This document shows positions 25,552 through 36,018 of a stretch of 64,000 nt of DNA, in pieces. Numbering within the stretch: the stretch's first letter is position 1; the number at the start of each line of letters is the position of its first letter. The notes under the pieces are model-generated. The model did not search any database, was not told where the DNA came from, and saw nothing but the letters and a program-made list of their open reading frames with translations. The translations under genes were made by a program, and so were the position numbers. Source of the stretch: Neisseria sp. 83E34 (GTDB lineage Bacteria; Pseudomonadota; Gammaproteobacteria; Burkholderiales; Neisseriaceae); assembly GCF_001308015.1 (NCBI RefSeq), contig NZ_LGYH01000007.1:62001-126000 (forward strand), given 5' to 3'.

Positions 25552-26967
25552 TTAAAACATTTTCACCAATGATAATCCGACTTCATTTTGCCGGTATCGA
25601 TACATCCATTTGATGTTGCTGTTTACCCGACGGTGTTTGAATGTAAAAGTCGGTTTCATGCCGGCAATGCTCCAGCGGTCGGCGCCTACGTTTAAGATGT
25701 AGATTTGTTCGTTATCGCGGCGGCGTTTTTCAAATATGCCGTCTTCACTTTTGTAGGAACGGTGCTGAAAAATTGCATGGGCGGAAGCGTCAAAGCCATT
25801 GGCAAACTGCTTGGCAGCACCCACGCGCAAAGCCGGCTGACGGTAGTCGCCCTGGCCGTCTTCGGTTTTGCGCTGTTGCCAGTCCAGGCCGCCGAAGAGT
25901 GCCCAGTCTTCACGCGGGCTGTAGGATAAGGTGTTGTACACAGCCAGCAACGTGCCATCGTTATGCGTATCTTCTTCGTTGAAATACTTGAGCTTTTTCC
26001 ACTCGGTTTCAGTGTTCCACGACCAATTGCCTTTGTTTTCGTTCCATTCGGCACGCGCACCGTAAGCGCGGTGTGAGGCATGGCTGCCTTCGGCGCTCCA
26101 TTCCCACAAAGGCGATAAGGTGAATGAGCGGCGGGCATTGGTAAACTGGTAACCGGCGCTGAGATTGAGCGTGTGTTCGTTATGCTCTTGATGATTGCGG
26201 TAAACTCGGCCGAAAGCCAACGCACGCGCAGCGATGCCGTGATGGCCCTGCACTTGCCAATGTTTGGTCGCAGCGGCTTCGTATTTGATACCTAAAGCGC
26301 TTTCCGGCTCCGGTGAACGCCAATAGTTGCCGATGCATTCTCCTTCAAATTCTTCCTCGCAATAAAAACCGCCCGCTCCTTCGTTGACATTGCTGTTCCA
26401 CACGCCGCCCACATTTAATGAACCTTGCCAGCTTTGGCGCTTGTCTATGGCTGTCTGAAAAGACTGTATGTTGCTTAAAACAGGTTCGGGCAACGGCTCT
26501 CGCGCAGCTTTGGCAAATTCGGCTTCGGCTTCGCGGTTTAGGTGGTCGTCAAATAATAAGCGCGCCAAATCGAGGCGTCCGCGGGTGAAGTCGGGTTGGC
26601 GTTGCAGCAGGGTTTCGTATTTTTGCCGCGCTGCTTTCATATTGCCGTCGGCTTTGCTGATTGCGGCATCGGCAAACAGGGCTATGTCTTCATCATGATC
26701 CGGCTCTTGCCGGTATTGCACCAATAAGCGGCGCGCTGTCGGCCAGTCGCTGTTGTTGACCGCGAGAAACAGGGCTTCACCTGTATCTTGTTGGGTTGCT
26801 TGCCCAGGGGTTTCGATGCCTGTCTGAAAAGCGTTGTCGTCTACGTTTTTTTTCTCCTGCACTTGCACCGCCTGCCGGGTATTCTGCCAAAGACGCTGCG
26901 CCGTATCGTCTGCCGCAAAAGCAGGCAGGGAAACAGCCAGCCAAAGATACATGGTTTTTTTTAACAT
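25552..26967 (-). CDS. Surface lipoprotein assembly modifier (Slam) outer membrane translocon
   Basis: This 471-residue protein has a signal peptide of about 18 residues (ending AFA), an N-terminal helical TPR-like domain at about 55-175 (LARLLFDDHLNREAEAEFAKA), and a C-terminal DUF560 beta-barrel at about 185-471 with many aromatic alternating strands and a final Phe. Slam proteins move specific lipoproteins or soluble proteins across the outer membrane of Neisseria, Moraxella and Acinetobacter. Directly upstream on the same strand is a protein with a TbpB-like C-terminal barrel motif, the expected cargo. A DUS is translated in frame as FQTGI near residue 49. Confidence 0.9.
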   Translation of the reverse strand: MLKKTMYLWLAVSLPAFAADDTAQRLWQNTRQAVQVQEKKNVDDNAFQTGIETPGQATQQDTGEALFLAVNNSDWPTARRLLVQYRQEPDHDEDIALFADAAISKADGNMKAARQKYETLLQRQPDFTRGRLDLARLLFDDHLNREAEAEFAKAAREPLPEPVLSNIQSFQTAIDKRQSWQGSLNVGGVWNSNVNEGAGGFYCEEEFEGECIGNYWRSPEPESALGIKYEAAATKHWQVQGHHGIAARALAFGRVYRNHQEHNEHTLNLSAGYQFTNARRSFTLSPLWEWSAEGSHASHRAYGARAEWNENKGNWSWNTETEWKKLKYFNEEDTHNDGTLLAVYNTLSYSPREDWALFGGLDWQQRKTEDGQGDYRQPALRVGAAKQFANGFDASAHAIFQHRSYKSEDGIFEKRRRDNEQIYILNVGADRWSIAGMKPTFTFKHRRVNSNIKWMYRYRQNEVGLSLVKMF

Positions 26968-27084
26968 ATATGCCTGTCTGAAAAGTTTGGGGGTTGGTTT
27001 TTCAGTGATTCAACTACTAAAGGCCCACTTTATTAAGCAGGCCTTCTATATGGATTAATCTTTATAGATTAAAGTTCCGTGATA

Positions 27085-27813
27085 TTATTTTTTGGTGCCG
27101 CCGAAAGCTGTATCCAAGTTGCGGTTGGTTTTGAACTTGGTTACACCGGCCAGGCTGGATGCACCTTTGCCGAAGAAGTGGCCTTCGGTTTTACCGTAGT
27201 GGCCGTTGGCAACTGCATGGCCTTTGAATGAGGCTTTATGCGGGTTGATGCGAGAATGGATATCCATTTTCACATTTGAGTTCTTCATAGAACCGGCCAA
27301 GGTGCGTTTGCCGAAATCTGCATGCAGCTGACCGTGCAACTGGTTGTTACCGTTGTAGTTGTTGATGCCTTTCACGTTGTAAGTGGCTGTACCAGACATC
27401 GGCATATCGGTAGCACGTTTGTCGCCGGAGTAGAAAACGCCGCGGTTTTTGCCTTTCACATATTCGTTACCGTTCCACTCGCCATAGTAAACTTCAGAAC
27501 CGCCGCTTTTAATGGTGTTGAAAGCGAACTTACCCATGTAGTTACCATGTTTTTGGTTGTGCGCATGAATGGTTTTCACACCGTTTTTGTCGGCACCGGC
27601 ATGGTAGTGGTTCAAATATTTGTAGTGAACATGCGATTTTTTGGCTACTTTTTTCAGCAATTTTTCGCCCACTTCTTCAGAGGCCGGTTTGCCCCATTTT
27701 ACTTTCTTAGCCGGCACCCAGCCTGCATCTTGATAGTAATAATCGGAACCGGCATAAGCGCCTGAACACAGCAAAGCAGCCATCAAAGTCAGCGCGGTTT
27801 TTTTGATATTCAT
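27085..27813 (-). CDS. Candidate Slam-dependent secreted protein with TbpB-like C-terminal barrel
   Basis: This 242-residue protein starts at 27813 behind a strong AAGGAG site. The signal peptide ends AYA before GSD. A Cys lies in it (LLC) but without a good lipobox, so the product is probably soluble rather than a lipoprotein. The mature N-terminal half is rich in His, Lys and Tyr (HVHYKYLNHYHAG; TIHAHNQKHGNY). The C-terminal end (EGHFFGKGASSLAGVTKF, then DTAFGG) matches the eight-strand barrel ending of TbpB, HpuA and hemophilin-type cargo. It is followed by Slam 117 bases on. A haem-binding role is possible from the histidines but not shown. Confidence 0.8.
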   Translation of the reverse strand: MNIKKTALTLMAALLCSGAYAGSDYYYQDAGWVPAKKVKWGKPASEEVGEKLLKKVAKKSHVHYKYLNHYHAGADKNGVKTIHAHNQKHGNYMGKFAFNTIKSGGSEVYYGEWNGNEYVKGKNRGVFYSGDKRATDMPMSGTATYNVKGINNYNGNNQLHGQLHADFGKRTLAGSMKNSNVKMDIHSRINPHKASFKGHAVANGHYGKTEGHFFGKGASSLAGVTKFKTNRNLDTAFGGTKK

Positions 27814-28265
27814 AACGAACTCCTTAACGTAATGGACATTAGCAAGCCGCTTGCCACAGCTTTGAATAATCATCGCTGCATACGAAAAGCCCGCATTGCC
27901 CGTTGGGGGGATAATTTATAAGCTTTTTTAATTTCTATGGGCTCATTCTAAGCAAGTAAAGTTATGACAGAATTAGCGGATATTTAAATTGGATAAACTT
28001 GTGTATGATTATGTATAAAGCACACAGGCTTTGTGTTAAGCCCCATAAGATACTTGCTTGATTTTTTTTAAAATAAACTGAAACAACAAACAGTTAATTT
28101 AAACATTAAGCAACAAAAAGCATTAATCTGCTATATTCGGTTTGCTAATTAAAAACATGGCGCACAAAATGCCCTTACCTTACCGCACAAGCGCCAACTT
28201 GCTGTTGAAAATAACAGATACGGCTTTTAAAGTAACACCGAAAATGGCCGACAACATAAACCAAA
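27814..28265. other. AT-rich non-coding region
   Basis: No supported gene lies in this gap between the divergent Slam-cargo gene and the S-formylglutathione hydrolase gene. It presumably holds the promoters of both. I could not identify a clear Fur or other operator by eye. Confidence 0.5.
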
Positions 28266-28295
28266 ATGCCTGTCTGAAAACTTTCAGACAGGCAT
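28266..28295. repeat. DUS inverted pair upstream of fghA
   Basis: A perfect pair 40 bases before the next start codon. It is not at a gene end. Confidence 0.85.
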
Positions 28296-28334
28296 CTTCC
28301 ACTTAATATAGATAATATAGATAAAGTACAAACA

Positions 28335-29177
28335 ATGAGCGATTTAACCCTGATTTCCCGCAATAAAATGTTCAACGGCCATCACGAGCGTTACCGCCAT
28401 TTTTCCAAGAGCACGCAATGTGGGATGACTTTCGCCATCTATCTGCCCCCGCAGGCGCTGCAAGGTTATCGGGTGCCGGTTTTATATTGGCTCTCAGGCC
28501 TGACTTGCACGGATGAAAATTTTGCCACCAAAGCCGGTACGCAGCGTTTTGCGGCGCAATGGGGCATCGCGCTGGTGATACCGGACACGTCGCCGCGCGG
28601 CATTCAGGCGGCCGATGATGAAAGCGATGACTTAGGGCAAGGCGCCGGTTTTTATGTTAATGCCACCGAAGCACCGTGGGCGGCACATTACCGAATGTAT
28701 GACTATGTGGTGCACGAGCTGCCTGCGCTGGTTGAAGCCAACTTCCCGGTAACCGACCAACGCAGCATCTTCGGCCACAGCATGGGCGGGCACGGCGCTT
28801 TGCAGATTGCTTTGAAAAACCCGGGGCGTTATGCCGCCGTGTCTGCTTTCGCGCCGATTGTAAACCCGAGTGAAACGCCTTTGGGCCAAAAAGCATTTGC
28901 GGCTTATCTGGGCGACAACCCGGCGGCATGGGCGCAATACGACAGCACGGAATTGGTTAAGCATGCCGAAAAGAAACTGCCGATTCTGATTGACCAGGGC
29001 GATGCCGACGATTTCTACCCCGAAGAGCTGCAACCGGAAAAATTCGTGGCCGCCGCGCGCAATCAGGGCTTTAATGTTCAACTTAATATGCGCAAAGGCT
29101 ATGACCACAGCTATTTCTTTATCGCCAGCTTTATCGATGTGCATATTGAATTTCATGCCGATGCTTTGGGCTTGTAA
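28335..29177 (+). CDS. fghA: S-formylglutathione hydrolase
   Basis: This 280-residue protein is the normal length. It is an esterase D-type alpha/beta hydrolase with YWLSGLTCTDENF (oxyanion region), the nucleophile Ser149 in FGHSMGGHG, Asp in DQGDADDFYP and His in GYDHSYFFI. It hydrolyses S-formylglutathione to formate and glutathione in formaldehyde detoxification. The usual partner, glutathione-dependent formaldehyde dehydrogenase (adhC), is not in this window. Confidence 0.95.
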   Translation: MSDLTLISRNKMFNGHHERYRHFSKSTQCGMTFAIYLPPQALQGYRVPVLYWLSGLTCTDENFATKAGTQRFAAQWGIALVIPDTSPRGIQAADDESDDLGQGAGFYVNATEAPWAAHYRMYDYVVHELPALVEANFPVTDQRSIFGHSMGGHGALQIALKNPGRYAAVSAFAPIVNPSETPLGQKAFAAYLGDNPAAWAQYDSTELVKHAEKKLPILIDQGDADDFYPEELQPEKFVAAARNQGFNVQLNMRKGYDHSYFFIASFIDVHIEFHADALGL

Positions 29178-29196
29178 CATTAGCCGGAAAACATAG

Positions 29197-29241
29197 GCCT
29201 GTCTGAAAACTCACGGGATTACCGCAGCCTTTCAGACAGGC
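29197..29241. terminator. Bidirectional DUS-hairpin terminator
   Basis: Arms GCCTGTCTGAAA and TTTCAGACAGGC lie between convergent fghA and the DUF488 gene. One arm starts GG rather than TG. Confidence 0.65.
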
Positions 29242-29248
29242 ATGGTTG

Positions 29249-29632
29249 TCAAACTGAATTATCCGCTTCAATAAAAGGTTCGCCCAAATAATGCAGCAAC
29301 ACAGCCACGTGCGATTGCTTAGGCGACTTCACCGCAGTAAGCAGCCGCACTTCGGCATATTGCTCTGCCAGGCGGCGCAATTCCGATAAGGCCTGCTGCG
29401 CCGCAGGTTCTTGCAACTCGGCCAGATAACGGACGCTAAATTCACCGTATCGCGCTTGCGGCGCCTCGTGATACCAACGGCGTAGAGCCGACGATGGCGT
29501 TAGATCGTTCAGCCGGATAACATGCCGCATGTTTTCTTTGGCAATCCCGCGCGGATACAGGCGGTCAACCCATACGGCACAAGCCCGCTCAGGCAGCGTA
29601 TGAAACGCATAAATACGTTGCACGGTAAACAT
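29249..29632 (-). CDS. DUF488 family protein (YeaO-like)
   Basis: This 127-residue protein has typical DUF488 features: ACAVWVDRLYPRGI, a WYHEAPQARYGEFSVRYLAEL stretch in part, and LRRLAEQYAEVRLLTAVKSP. The function of the family is unknown. It is a single cytoplasmic gene on the minus strand, divergent from the LOG-family gene and convergent with fghA. Confidence 0.85.
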   Translation of the reverse strand: MFTVQRIYAFHTLPERACAVWVDRLYPRGIAKENMRHVIRLNDLTPSSALRRWYHEAPQARYGEFSVRYLAELQEPAAQQALSELRRLAEQYAEVRLLTAVKSPKQSHVAVLLHYLGEPFIEADNSV

Positions 29633-29750
29633 ATTGCAAACCTTTCATTCAATATCTGCGTAATATAGTCAATGCGGGGCGCGCGGTATGAAAATTTAGA
29701 TTTCATGGCTATAATAGCCCAAAATTCAAAACATTATCCAAGCACCCATC

Positions 29751-30485
29751 ATGAGCCTGAATCACAAACTGCCCGTACCCTCACTACCCGAAGAAATCCG
29801 TTCCGACATCCGCGCACGCGAGTCTTACCACTTGCTCAAAATCATGTCGGAATTTGTAGAAGCGGGTGAAGAGCTGCGTGCCATCCAGCCGGCAGTGAGC
29901 ATCTACGGCAGCGCACGCACACCTGCCGACCACCCCGATTACCTGTTCACCGAACGGCTCGCCCGCAAACTTTCCGATGCCGGCTTTTCCGTGATTTCAG
30001 GCGGCGGCCCCGGCATTATGGAAGCCGCCAACAAAGGCGCATTTGCAGGCAAAAGCCCGGCTGTCGGCCTCAACATCACGCTGCCGCACGAGCAGGCGGC
30101 CAACCCCTACCAAGACCTTTCGGTCACTTTCCAGCATTTCTTCCCGCGCAAAGTGATGTTTGTCAAACACGCCGTAGCCTATGTAACCATGCCTGGCGGC
30201 TTCGGCACGCTGGACGAACTGTTTGAAAGCCTCACGCTCGTGCAAACCGGCAAAACGCCCACCCGCCCGATTATCCTCGTAGGCGAAACTTTTTGGCGCG
30301 GCCTGATTGACTGGGTTAAAGAGCAGCTGCTCGCCAAAGGCATGATCAACCCCGAAGATATGGATTTAATCCGGCTATTGGACGATGAAGACGAAATCGT
30401 CGCCTATATTTTCGAGCACTACGAACGCACGCAAAACGGCTTTTGCAACATCTCAATCCAAAACACTTGGGAGCTGGGTTTGTAG
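29751..30485 (+). CDS. LOG family protein (TIGR00730-type Rossmann fold)
   Basis: This 244-residue protein has an N-terminal extension (about 45 residues) followed by a lysine-decarboxylase-like Rossmann fold: IYGSARTP, VISGGGPGIMEAANKGA and the signature PGGFGTLDELFE. Members release nucleobases from nucleoside monophosphates; some make cytokinins in plants and microbes. In bacteria of this group the true role is probably nucleotide clean-up. It ends at a DUS hairpin. Confidence 0.9.
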   Translation: MSLNHKLPVPSLPEEIRSDIRARESYHLLKIMSEFVEAGEELRAIQPAVSIYGSARTPADHPDYLFTERLARKLSDAGFSVISGGGPGIMEAANKGAFAGKSPAVGLNITLPHEQAANPYQDLSVTFQHFFPRKVMFVKHAVAYVTMPGGFGTLDELFESLTLVQTGKTPTRPIILVGETFWRGLIDWVKEQLLAKGMINPEDMDLIRLLDDEDEIVAYIFEHYERTQNGFCNISIQNTWELGL

Positions 30486-30532
30486 GCAATAAATAGGTTG
30501 CTGAAGATTGTGAGTATGGCGGAAATAATAGG

Positions 30533-30571
30533 AATGCCTGTCTGAACACAGTAGTTGTTCAGACAGGCATT
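30533..30571 (+). terminator. DUS-hairpin terminator of the LOG-family gene
   Basis: A perfect inverted DUS pair with a 13-base loop region, about 48 bases past the stop. Confidence 0.7.
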
Positions 30572-30616
30572 GCATTAGAAAACCGACATATACCCAAGCA
30601 AATAAAAATCGGTATA

Positions 30617-30662
30617 TATAGCAGACAAACTTATTTTTGATACAAGGCAGCAAGCCGCAAAC
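30617..30662. repeat. Left half of a Correia-like element
   Basis: TATAGCAGACAAAC followed by TTATTTTTGATAC and GGCAGCAAGCCGCA matches the left part of the elements at 54212 and 59791. It is cut short by the next repeat. Confidence 0.65.
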
Positions 30663-30669
30663 TTGGCGG

Positions 30670-30808
30670 TATGGTGAATCAACTAAAAAATAGTACACTC
30701 GTCATACTCGGGCTTGACCCGAGTATCTTGAGTTTCAATAACTTTAGGAGATACTCGGGTCAAGCCCGAGTATGACGGAATCGTTATTATATAAGTGGAT
30801 TAACTATA
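30670..30808. repeat. Palindromic miniature element with long inverted core
   Basis: Ends TATGGTGAATCAACT and AGTGGATTAACTATA enclose two 27-base arms (30701-30727 and 30750-30776) that are perfect inverted copies of each other. Each arm is itself near-palindromic around ACTCGGGCTTGACCCGAGT. It has no coding capacity. Confidence 0.8.
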
Positions 30809-30828
30809 ACAAAGCGGCTGAAAAAACA

Positions 30829-30874
30829 AAATGCCTGTCTGAAAACTCATATTGCTCATTTTCAGACAGGCATT
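30829..30874 (-). terminator. DUS-hairpin terminator of thiC
   Basis: A perfect inverted DUS pair, 17 bases past the thiC stop. Confidence 0.7.
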
Positions 30875-30890
30875 TGCTTATTCATGTTGC

Positions 30891-32955
<2,065 letters not shown>

Positions 32956-32981
32956 TAAGGCCGATTAAAACATAAAGCACG

Positions 32982-33041
32982 GATGCTTGCAAATGCCTGT
33001 CTGAAAAATAAGTCTTTTTCAGACAGGCATTTGCAAGCATC
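32982..33041 (-). terminator. Extended DUS-hairpin terminator of thiM
   Basis: A 26-base perfect stem (32982-33007 with 33016-33041). The DUS pair is lengthened by GATGCTTGCAA/TTGCAAGCATC, with an 8-base loop. It is the longest stem of this type in the window. Confidence 0.75.
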
Positions 33042-33075
33042 ATAATAGTTCAACCGCTTACAGTGTCCGCTTACC

Positions 33076-33182
33076 GTCATACTCGGGCTTGACCCGGGTA
33101 TCTTCATGTTCGGCAATACTGCGGGATGCTCGGGTTATCCCTGAGCATAACAGGTTACGGTTATAAAAGCTGATTCACGATA
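33076..33182. repeat. Degraded palindromic miniature element
   Basis: GTCATACTCGGGCTTGACCC starts a degraded copy of the core at 30701-30776. The right end GCTGATTCACGATA runs over the thiM stop codon (33175-33177). Confidence 0.6.
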
Positions 33183-33975
33183 AAGCTTCCAGCAGGCAGC
33201 CTTGCCGGATAGCCGGTTCGGGCAAGGTATATAAAGCATCTAACAATTCGGCTTGCAAACTGCCCGGGCCGCGTGCGGTTGCGGCAACGGTTTGACCGCA
33301 CAGTCCGTAATACGCGAGCGCGGCGGCCGCTGTAGCAGGCAAGTTTTCGGAATAGGTGGCAGCAAAAGCAGCCACAACGGATGAAGATGTGCAGCCTGTG
33401 CCCACCAGTGCCGCCATCATCGGGTGGCCGTTGCGGCAGGCGTAGGTTTCGGTGCCGTTGGTGATGTAATCGGTGGCGCCGGTCATGGCGATGGTGCAGC
33501 AATAGCGTTCGGCGGCCTGACGGGCAAGTTCCAGCGCCTGCTTGGGCGCGCTGCCCGCATCAATGCCTTTGCTTTGGTGCGCCACGCCGATAAGCTCGGC
33601 AATTTCTCCGGCATTGGCGCGAATGATGCTTACCGGATATTGCGCCAGCAGCGATAGCGCGGTTTCTCGGCGAAACGCCGTCGCCCCCACGCCTACGGGG
33701 TCGAACACCACCGGAATGCCTTTGTCTGCCGCCGCTTGCATGGAAAGCTGCATGGCGGCGATGGTATGCCGGTTGAGCGTGCCGAGGTTAACAACCAGCG
33801 CATCGGCAAGGCCGGTCATTTCTGCGGCCTCTTCAACCGCGTCGGCCATAATCGGCGACGCTCCGACTGCGCTCAAAGCATTGGCCTGAAAAGGCGCAGC
33901 GACATAGTTGGTAATGTTGTGAACCAAAGGGTTGCGGCGGCGCACGGCGGCAACCATATCGGCAACGGAAATCAT
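33175..33975 (-). CDS. thiM: Hydroxyethylthiazole kinase
   Basis: This 266-residue protein of the ribokinase-like ThiM family begins with VRRRNPLVHNITNYVAAPFQANALSAVGASPIM in part. It has the metal/phosphate site VVFDPVGVGA, ANAGEI and the glycine motif LVGTGCTSSSVVAAF, with the catalytic Cys of that loop. It phosphorylates the thiazole moiety for thiamine salvage. No riboswitch is visible before its start at 33975. The last codons overlap a repeat end. Confidence 0.95.
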   Translation of the reverse strand: MISVADMVAAVRRRNPLVHNITNYVAAPFQANALSAVGASPIMADAVEEAAEMTGLADALVVNLGTLNRHTIAAMQLSMQAAADKGIPVVFDPVGVGATAFRRETALSLLAQYPVSIIRANAGEIAELIGVAHQSKGIDAGSAPKQALELARQAAERYCCTIAMTGATDYITNGTETYACRNGHPMMAALVGTGCTSSSVVAAFAATYSENLPATAAAALAYYGLCGQTVAATARGPGSLQAELLDALYTLPEPAIRQGCLLEALS

Positions 33976-34047
33976 GATTATACGGCTCCTAAGCAGCGGT
34001 TTAATTTCAAACGATTAAAACATAAAGGCAAAAAGCTTGTAAAACAC

Positions 34048-34080
34048 AATGCCTGTCTGAACAACATTTCAGACAGGCAT
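34048..34080. repeat. DUS inverted pair between divergent thiM and a small gene
   Basis: A perfect pair lying between two divergent starts, so it is not a gene-end terminator. Confidence 0.85.
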
Positions 34081-34143
34081 ACGATAGTCAATACACATAA
34101 AATGCTGTATGGTATTCATTCCACAACCAAGAGGAGCTTTACC

Positions 34144-34407
34144 ATGAGCCTGTTTAAAAAAGACGATGTGGATCTGAGCAAAATCAAACCACAACCCTAT
34201 GAAAGCTTTGAAGAAGCCGAGCGCCGGCGCGAAGAAGAAGCCACCGAGGTGCACGAGCCATTAACCGAGCGGCAGAAAGAAATCGTACGCGAACAAAGCG
34301 GCATCAACCCGATTACCCAAACCGTGAGCGATGCGATGAAAGAAGTAAACGACGTTCCCGAAATCGACCGCAAATTCGAAGGCTTTATAGAAGAAGACAA
34401 AAAATAA
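34144..34407 (+). CDS. Small acidic protein of unknown function
   Basis: This 87-residue protein is very rich in Glu, Asp, Lys and Arg (EEAERRREEEATEVHEPLTERQKEIVREQ) and has no signal or membrane segment. It is likely helical or partly disordered. The start at 34144 has AGAGGAGC upstream, and a DUS hairpin follows the stop, which supports a real gene. I do not recognise the family. It is flanked by thiM and a PepSY protein, which gives no functional clue. Confidence 0.72.
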   Translation: MSLFKKDDVDLSKIKPQPYESFEEAERRREEEATEVHEPLTERQKEIVREQSGINPITQTVSDAMKEVNDVPEIDRKFEGFIEEDKK

Positions 34408-34422
34408 AGCACTGCTATCGAA

Positions 34423-34457
34423 ATGCCTGTCTGAAAACATATCTTTCAGACAGGCAT
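34423..34457 (+). terminator. DUS-hairpin terminator of the small acidic protein gene
   Basis: A perfect inverted DUS pair, 15 bases past the stop. Confidence 0.7.
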
Positions 34458-34461
34458 CCGC

Positions 34462-34552
34462 TATAGTGCATCAACTGAAAAACAGTACGCTCGTCATACC
34501 CGGGTCAAGCCCGAGCATGACGGCGCTGTGACTATGTAAGTGGTTTAACTAT
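34462..34552. repeat. 91-bp palindromic miniature element
   Basis: Ends TATAGTGCATCAACT and AAGTGGTTTAACTAT enclose a single GTCATACCCGGGTCAAGCCC-type arm. It is a shorter relative of 30670-30808. Confidence 0.7.
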
Positions 34553-34644
34553 CATACATTACAAAAAATTAACATTCCCCCTAATTTCCCACTAAATATC
34601 AGCCTGCAATATAACGGCATGAAAAACGTGAAAGGAATAAATCA

Positions 34645-35172
34645 ATGTTTAACACAACAAAAAAACTGATTGTTGCCACCGCCCTGATTCTCGCAACCGC
34701 TTCCACCGGCGCCATCGCCGCCGACGCATATGTTTCCCCCAAGCATGCCGCCTTGGCACAAAGCAAAACTTCCACCGTTCAAGCCATTGATATCGCATCT
34801 AAAAAAGTGAAAGGTTATGCTGAAGAAGTGAATTTCGAACACAAAAGCATCAGCAACTATTACGAAGTCGACATCATTGCCAACGGCCAAAAACACGAAA
34901 TCAAAATAGATGCAACCAGCGGCAACATTCTGGCAGAAAAAGTAAACCCCTATTACAACCAACCCGCCGCACAACCTGCCGTTTCCCTCAAACAAGCCGT
35001 TACAGCAGCATTGGCTAAAACCGGCGGTCACGCCAAAGAAGCCGACCTGAAACACAGAGCCGGCGAAGTGTTTTACAAAGTGGAAACCGTAAACAACGGC
35101 CAAAAACAATATGTGAAAGTTAACGCAAAAACCGGCGCAGTAGAAGCCGTGCAGCCGCACGACCATTTTTAA
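34645..35172 (+). CDS. Periplasmic tandem PepSY-domain protein
   Basis: This 175-residue protein has a signal peptide of about 25 residues (ending AIA before AD). Two PepSY units follow, at about 40-100 (ending KHEIKIDATSGNILAEK) and 108-170 (ending KQYVKVNAKTGAVEAV). PepSY domains are often inhibitory or binding modules. A small exported tandem PepSY protein could bind metal or regulate a protease, but no partner is adjacent. The start follows AAAGGAATAAATC. A classical U-tract terminator follows. Confidence 0.85.
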   Translation: MFNTTKKLIVATALILATASTGAIAADAYVSPKHAALAQSKTSTVQAIDIASKKVKGYAEEVNFEHKSISNYYEVDIIANGQKHEIKIDATSGNILAEKVNPYYNQPAAQPAVSLKQAVTAALAKTGGHAKEADLKHRAGEVFYKVETVNNGQKQYVKVNAKTGAVEAVQPHDHF

Positions 35173-35189
35173 TTGCTACTGTGTTGCCA

Positions 35190-35219
35190 AACCGCCTGAT
35201 TGAATTCAGGCGGTTTTTT
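35190..35219 (+). terminator. Rho-independent terminator of the PepSY gene
   Basis: AACCGCCTGA and TTCAGGCGGTT form a GC-rich stem followed by TTTTTT. It is one of the few terminators here not built from DUS. Confidence 0.85.
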
Positions 35220-35234
35220 GTTATGGGGAAAAGG

Positions 35235-35296
35235 AATGCCTGTCTGAAAGTTTGAGCTTCGCAGAAACTCGCGCAGCTTGTTTTCAGACAGGCATT
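35235..35296. repeat. DUS inverted pair with wide loop
   Basis: Perfect DUS arms are separated by about 38 bases that contain a further small stem (GAGCTTCGC / GCGCAGCTTG). Confidence 0.8.
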
Positions 35297-35445
35297 TTTA
35301 AAATGTTTTGATTGGGACAAGTAATTCTCTTTGCATAAATTAATTTATTTTAAACAAAATAATCAAGGTTGTTGAAACTTTTGAATATTTGAAATTAGAT
35401 TAGCAAGATGTTATTTTTGATTTGTTTAATCTTTTCATACAGTTA

Positions 35446-36018
35446 ATGACAAATAGAATTATGGTAAACAAAATATTTACCTGTTTGAATAACTCTACCC
35501 GATTTCATAACATAAAGAAATTAGCTTTATTTTGGGTATTTTTTTCAATCTTATTAAATTTATTTTGTATATATTTTATCGGATATAAGTCGATCTATGG
35601 CATATATGATCGTGAAGAAATATATATAAATAATGTTTCTATCAGTATTTTGGGCAGGCCATATGATAAATCCTTATTAATTAGTGATACAGTAAATGAA
35701 TACAAGGCTAGTTGTCTTGGGGTGGTTAATTCTATTTGTGATAGTTATTTCAATAAATCTATATCAGTAAATAAGTTAAAATTTATTAGAATGGTTGGAA
35801 ATTCTGGTTTTATTTCATATATAGAATTCATTAATCCTAAAAACAACAATAAAGTAATAATTAACAATAAAAACAATGAAAAGGAATTAGAATTTCAGTA
35901 TAAGAAACAACAGAGAATTATTTTTTATATTGTGATTTTCTCAAATTTTTTAGCAATTTTTTTATATTTCTATGGGGTTTTAATATATACAAATCACGTA
36001 AATTATCAAAAAAAATAA
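35446..36018 (+). CDS. AT-rich hypothetical membrane protein
   Basis: This protein of about 190 residues has two predicted membrane helices, at about 29-50 (LFWVFFSILLNLFCIYFIG) and near the C-terminus (IIFYIVIFSNFLAIFLYFYG). A polar domain lies between them, rich in Asn, Ile, Lys and Ser. The start is uncertain: ATG at 35446 or 35461, or TTG at 35422, none with a clear ribosome binding site. The gene and its flanks are far richer in A and T than the neighbours and lack DUS, which suggests acquisition from outside the genus. I recognise no family. Confidence 0.55.
   Translation: MTNRIMVNKIFTCLNNSTRFHNIKKLALFWVFFSILLNLFCIYFIGYKSIYGIYDREEIYINNVSISILGRPYDKSLLISDTVNEYKASCLGVVNSICDSYFNKSISVNKLKFIRMVGNSGFISYIEFINPKNNNKVIINNKNNEKELEFQYKKQQRIIFYIVIFSNFLAIFLYFYGVLIYTNHVNYQKK

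Noticed and set aside
27814-28265. Fur box upstream of the Slam cargo gene
   Set aside because: The region is AT-rich with several partial matches by chance, but none had a convincing 19-base inverted repeat.
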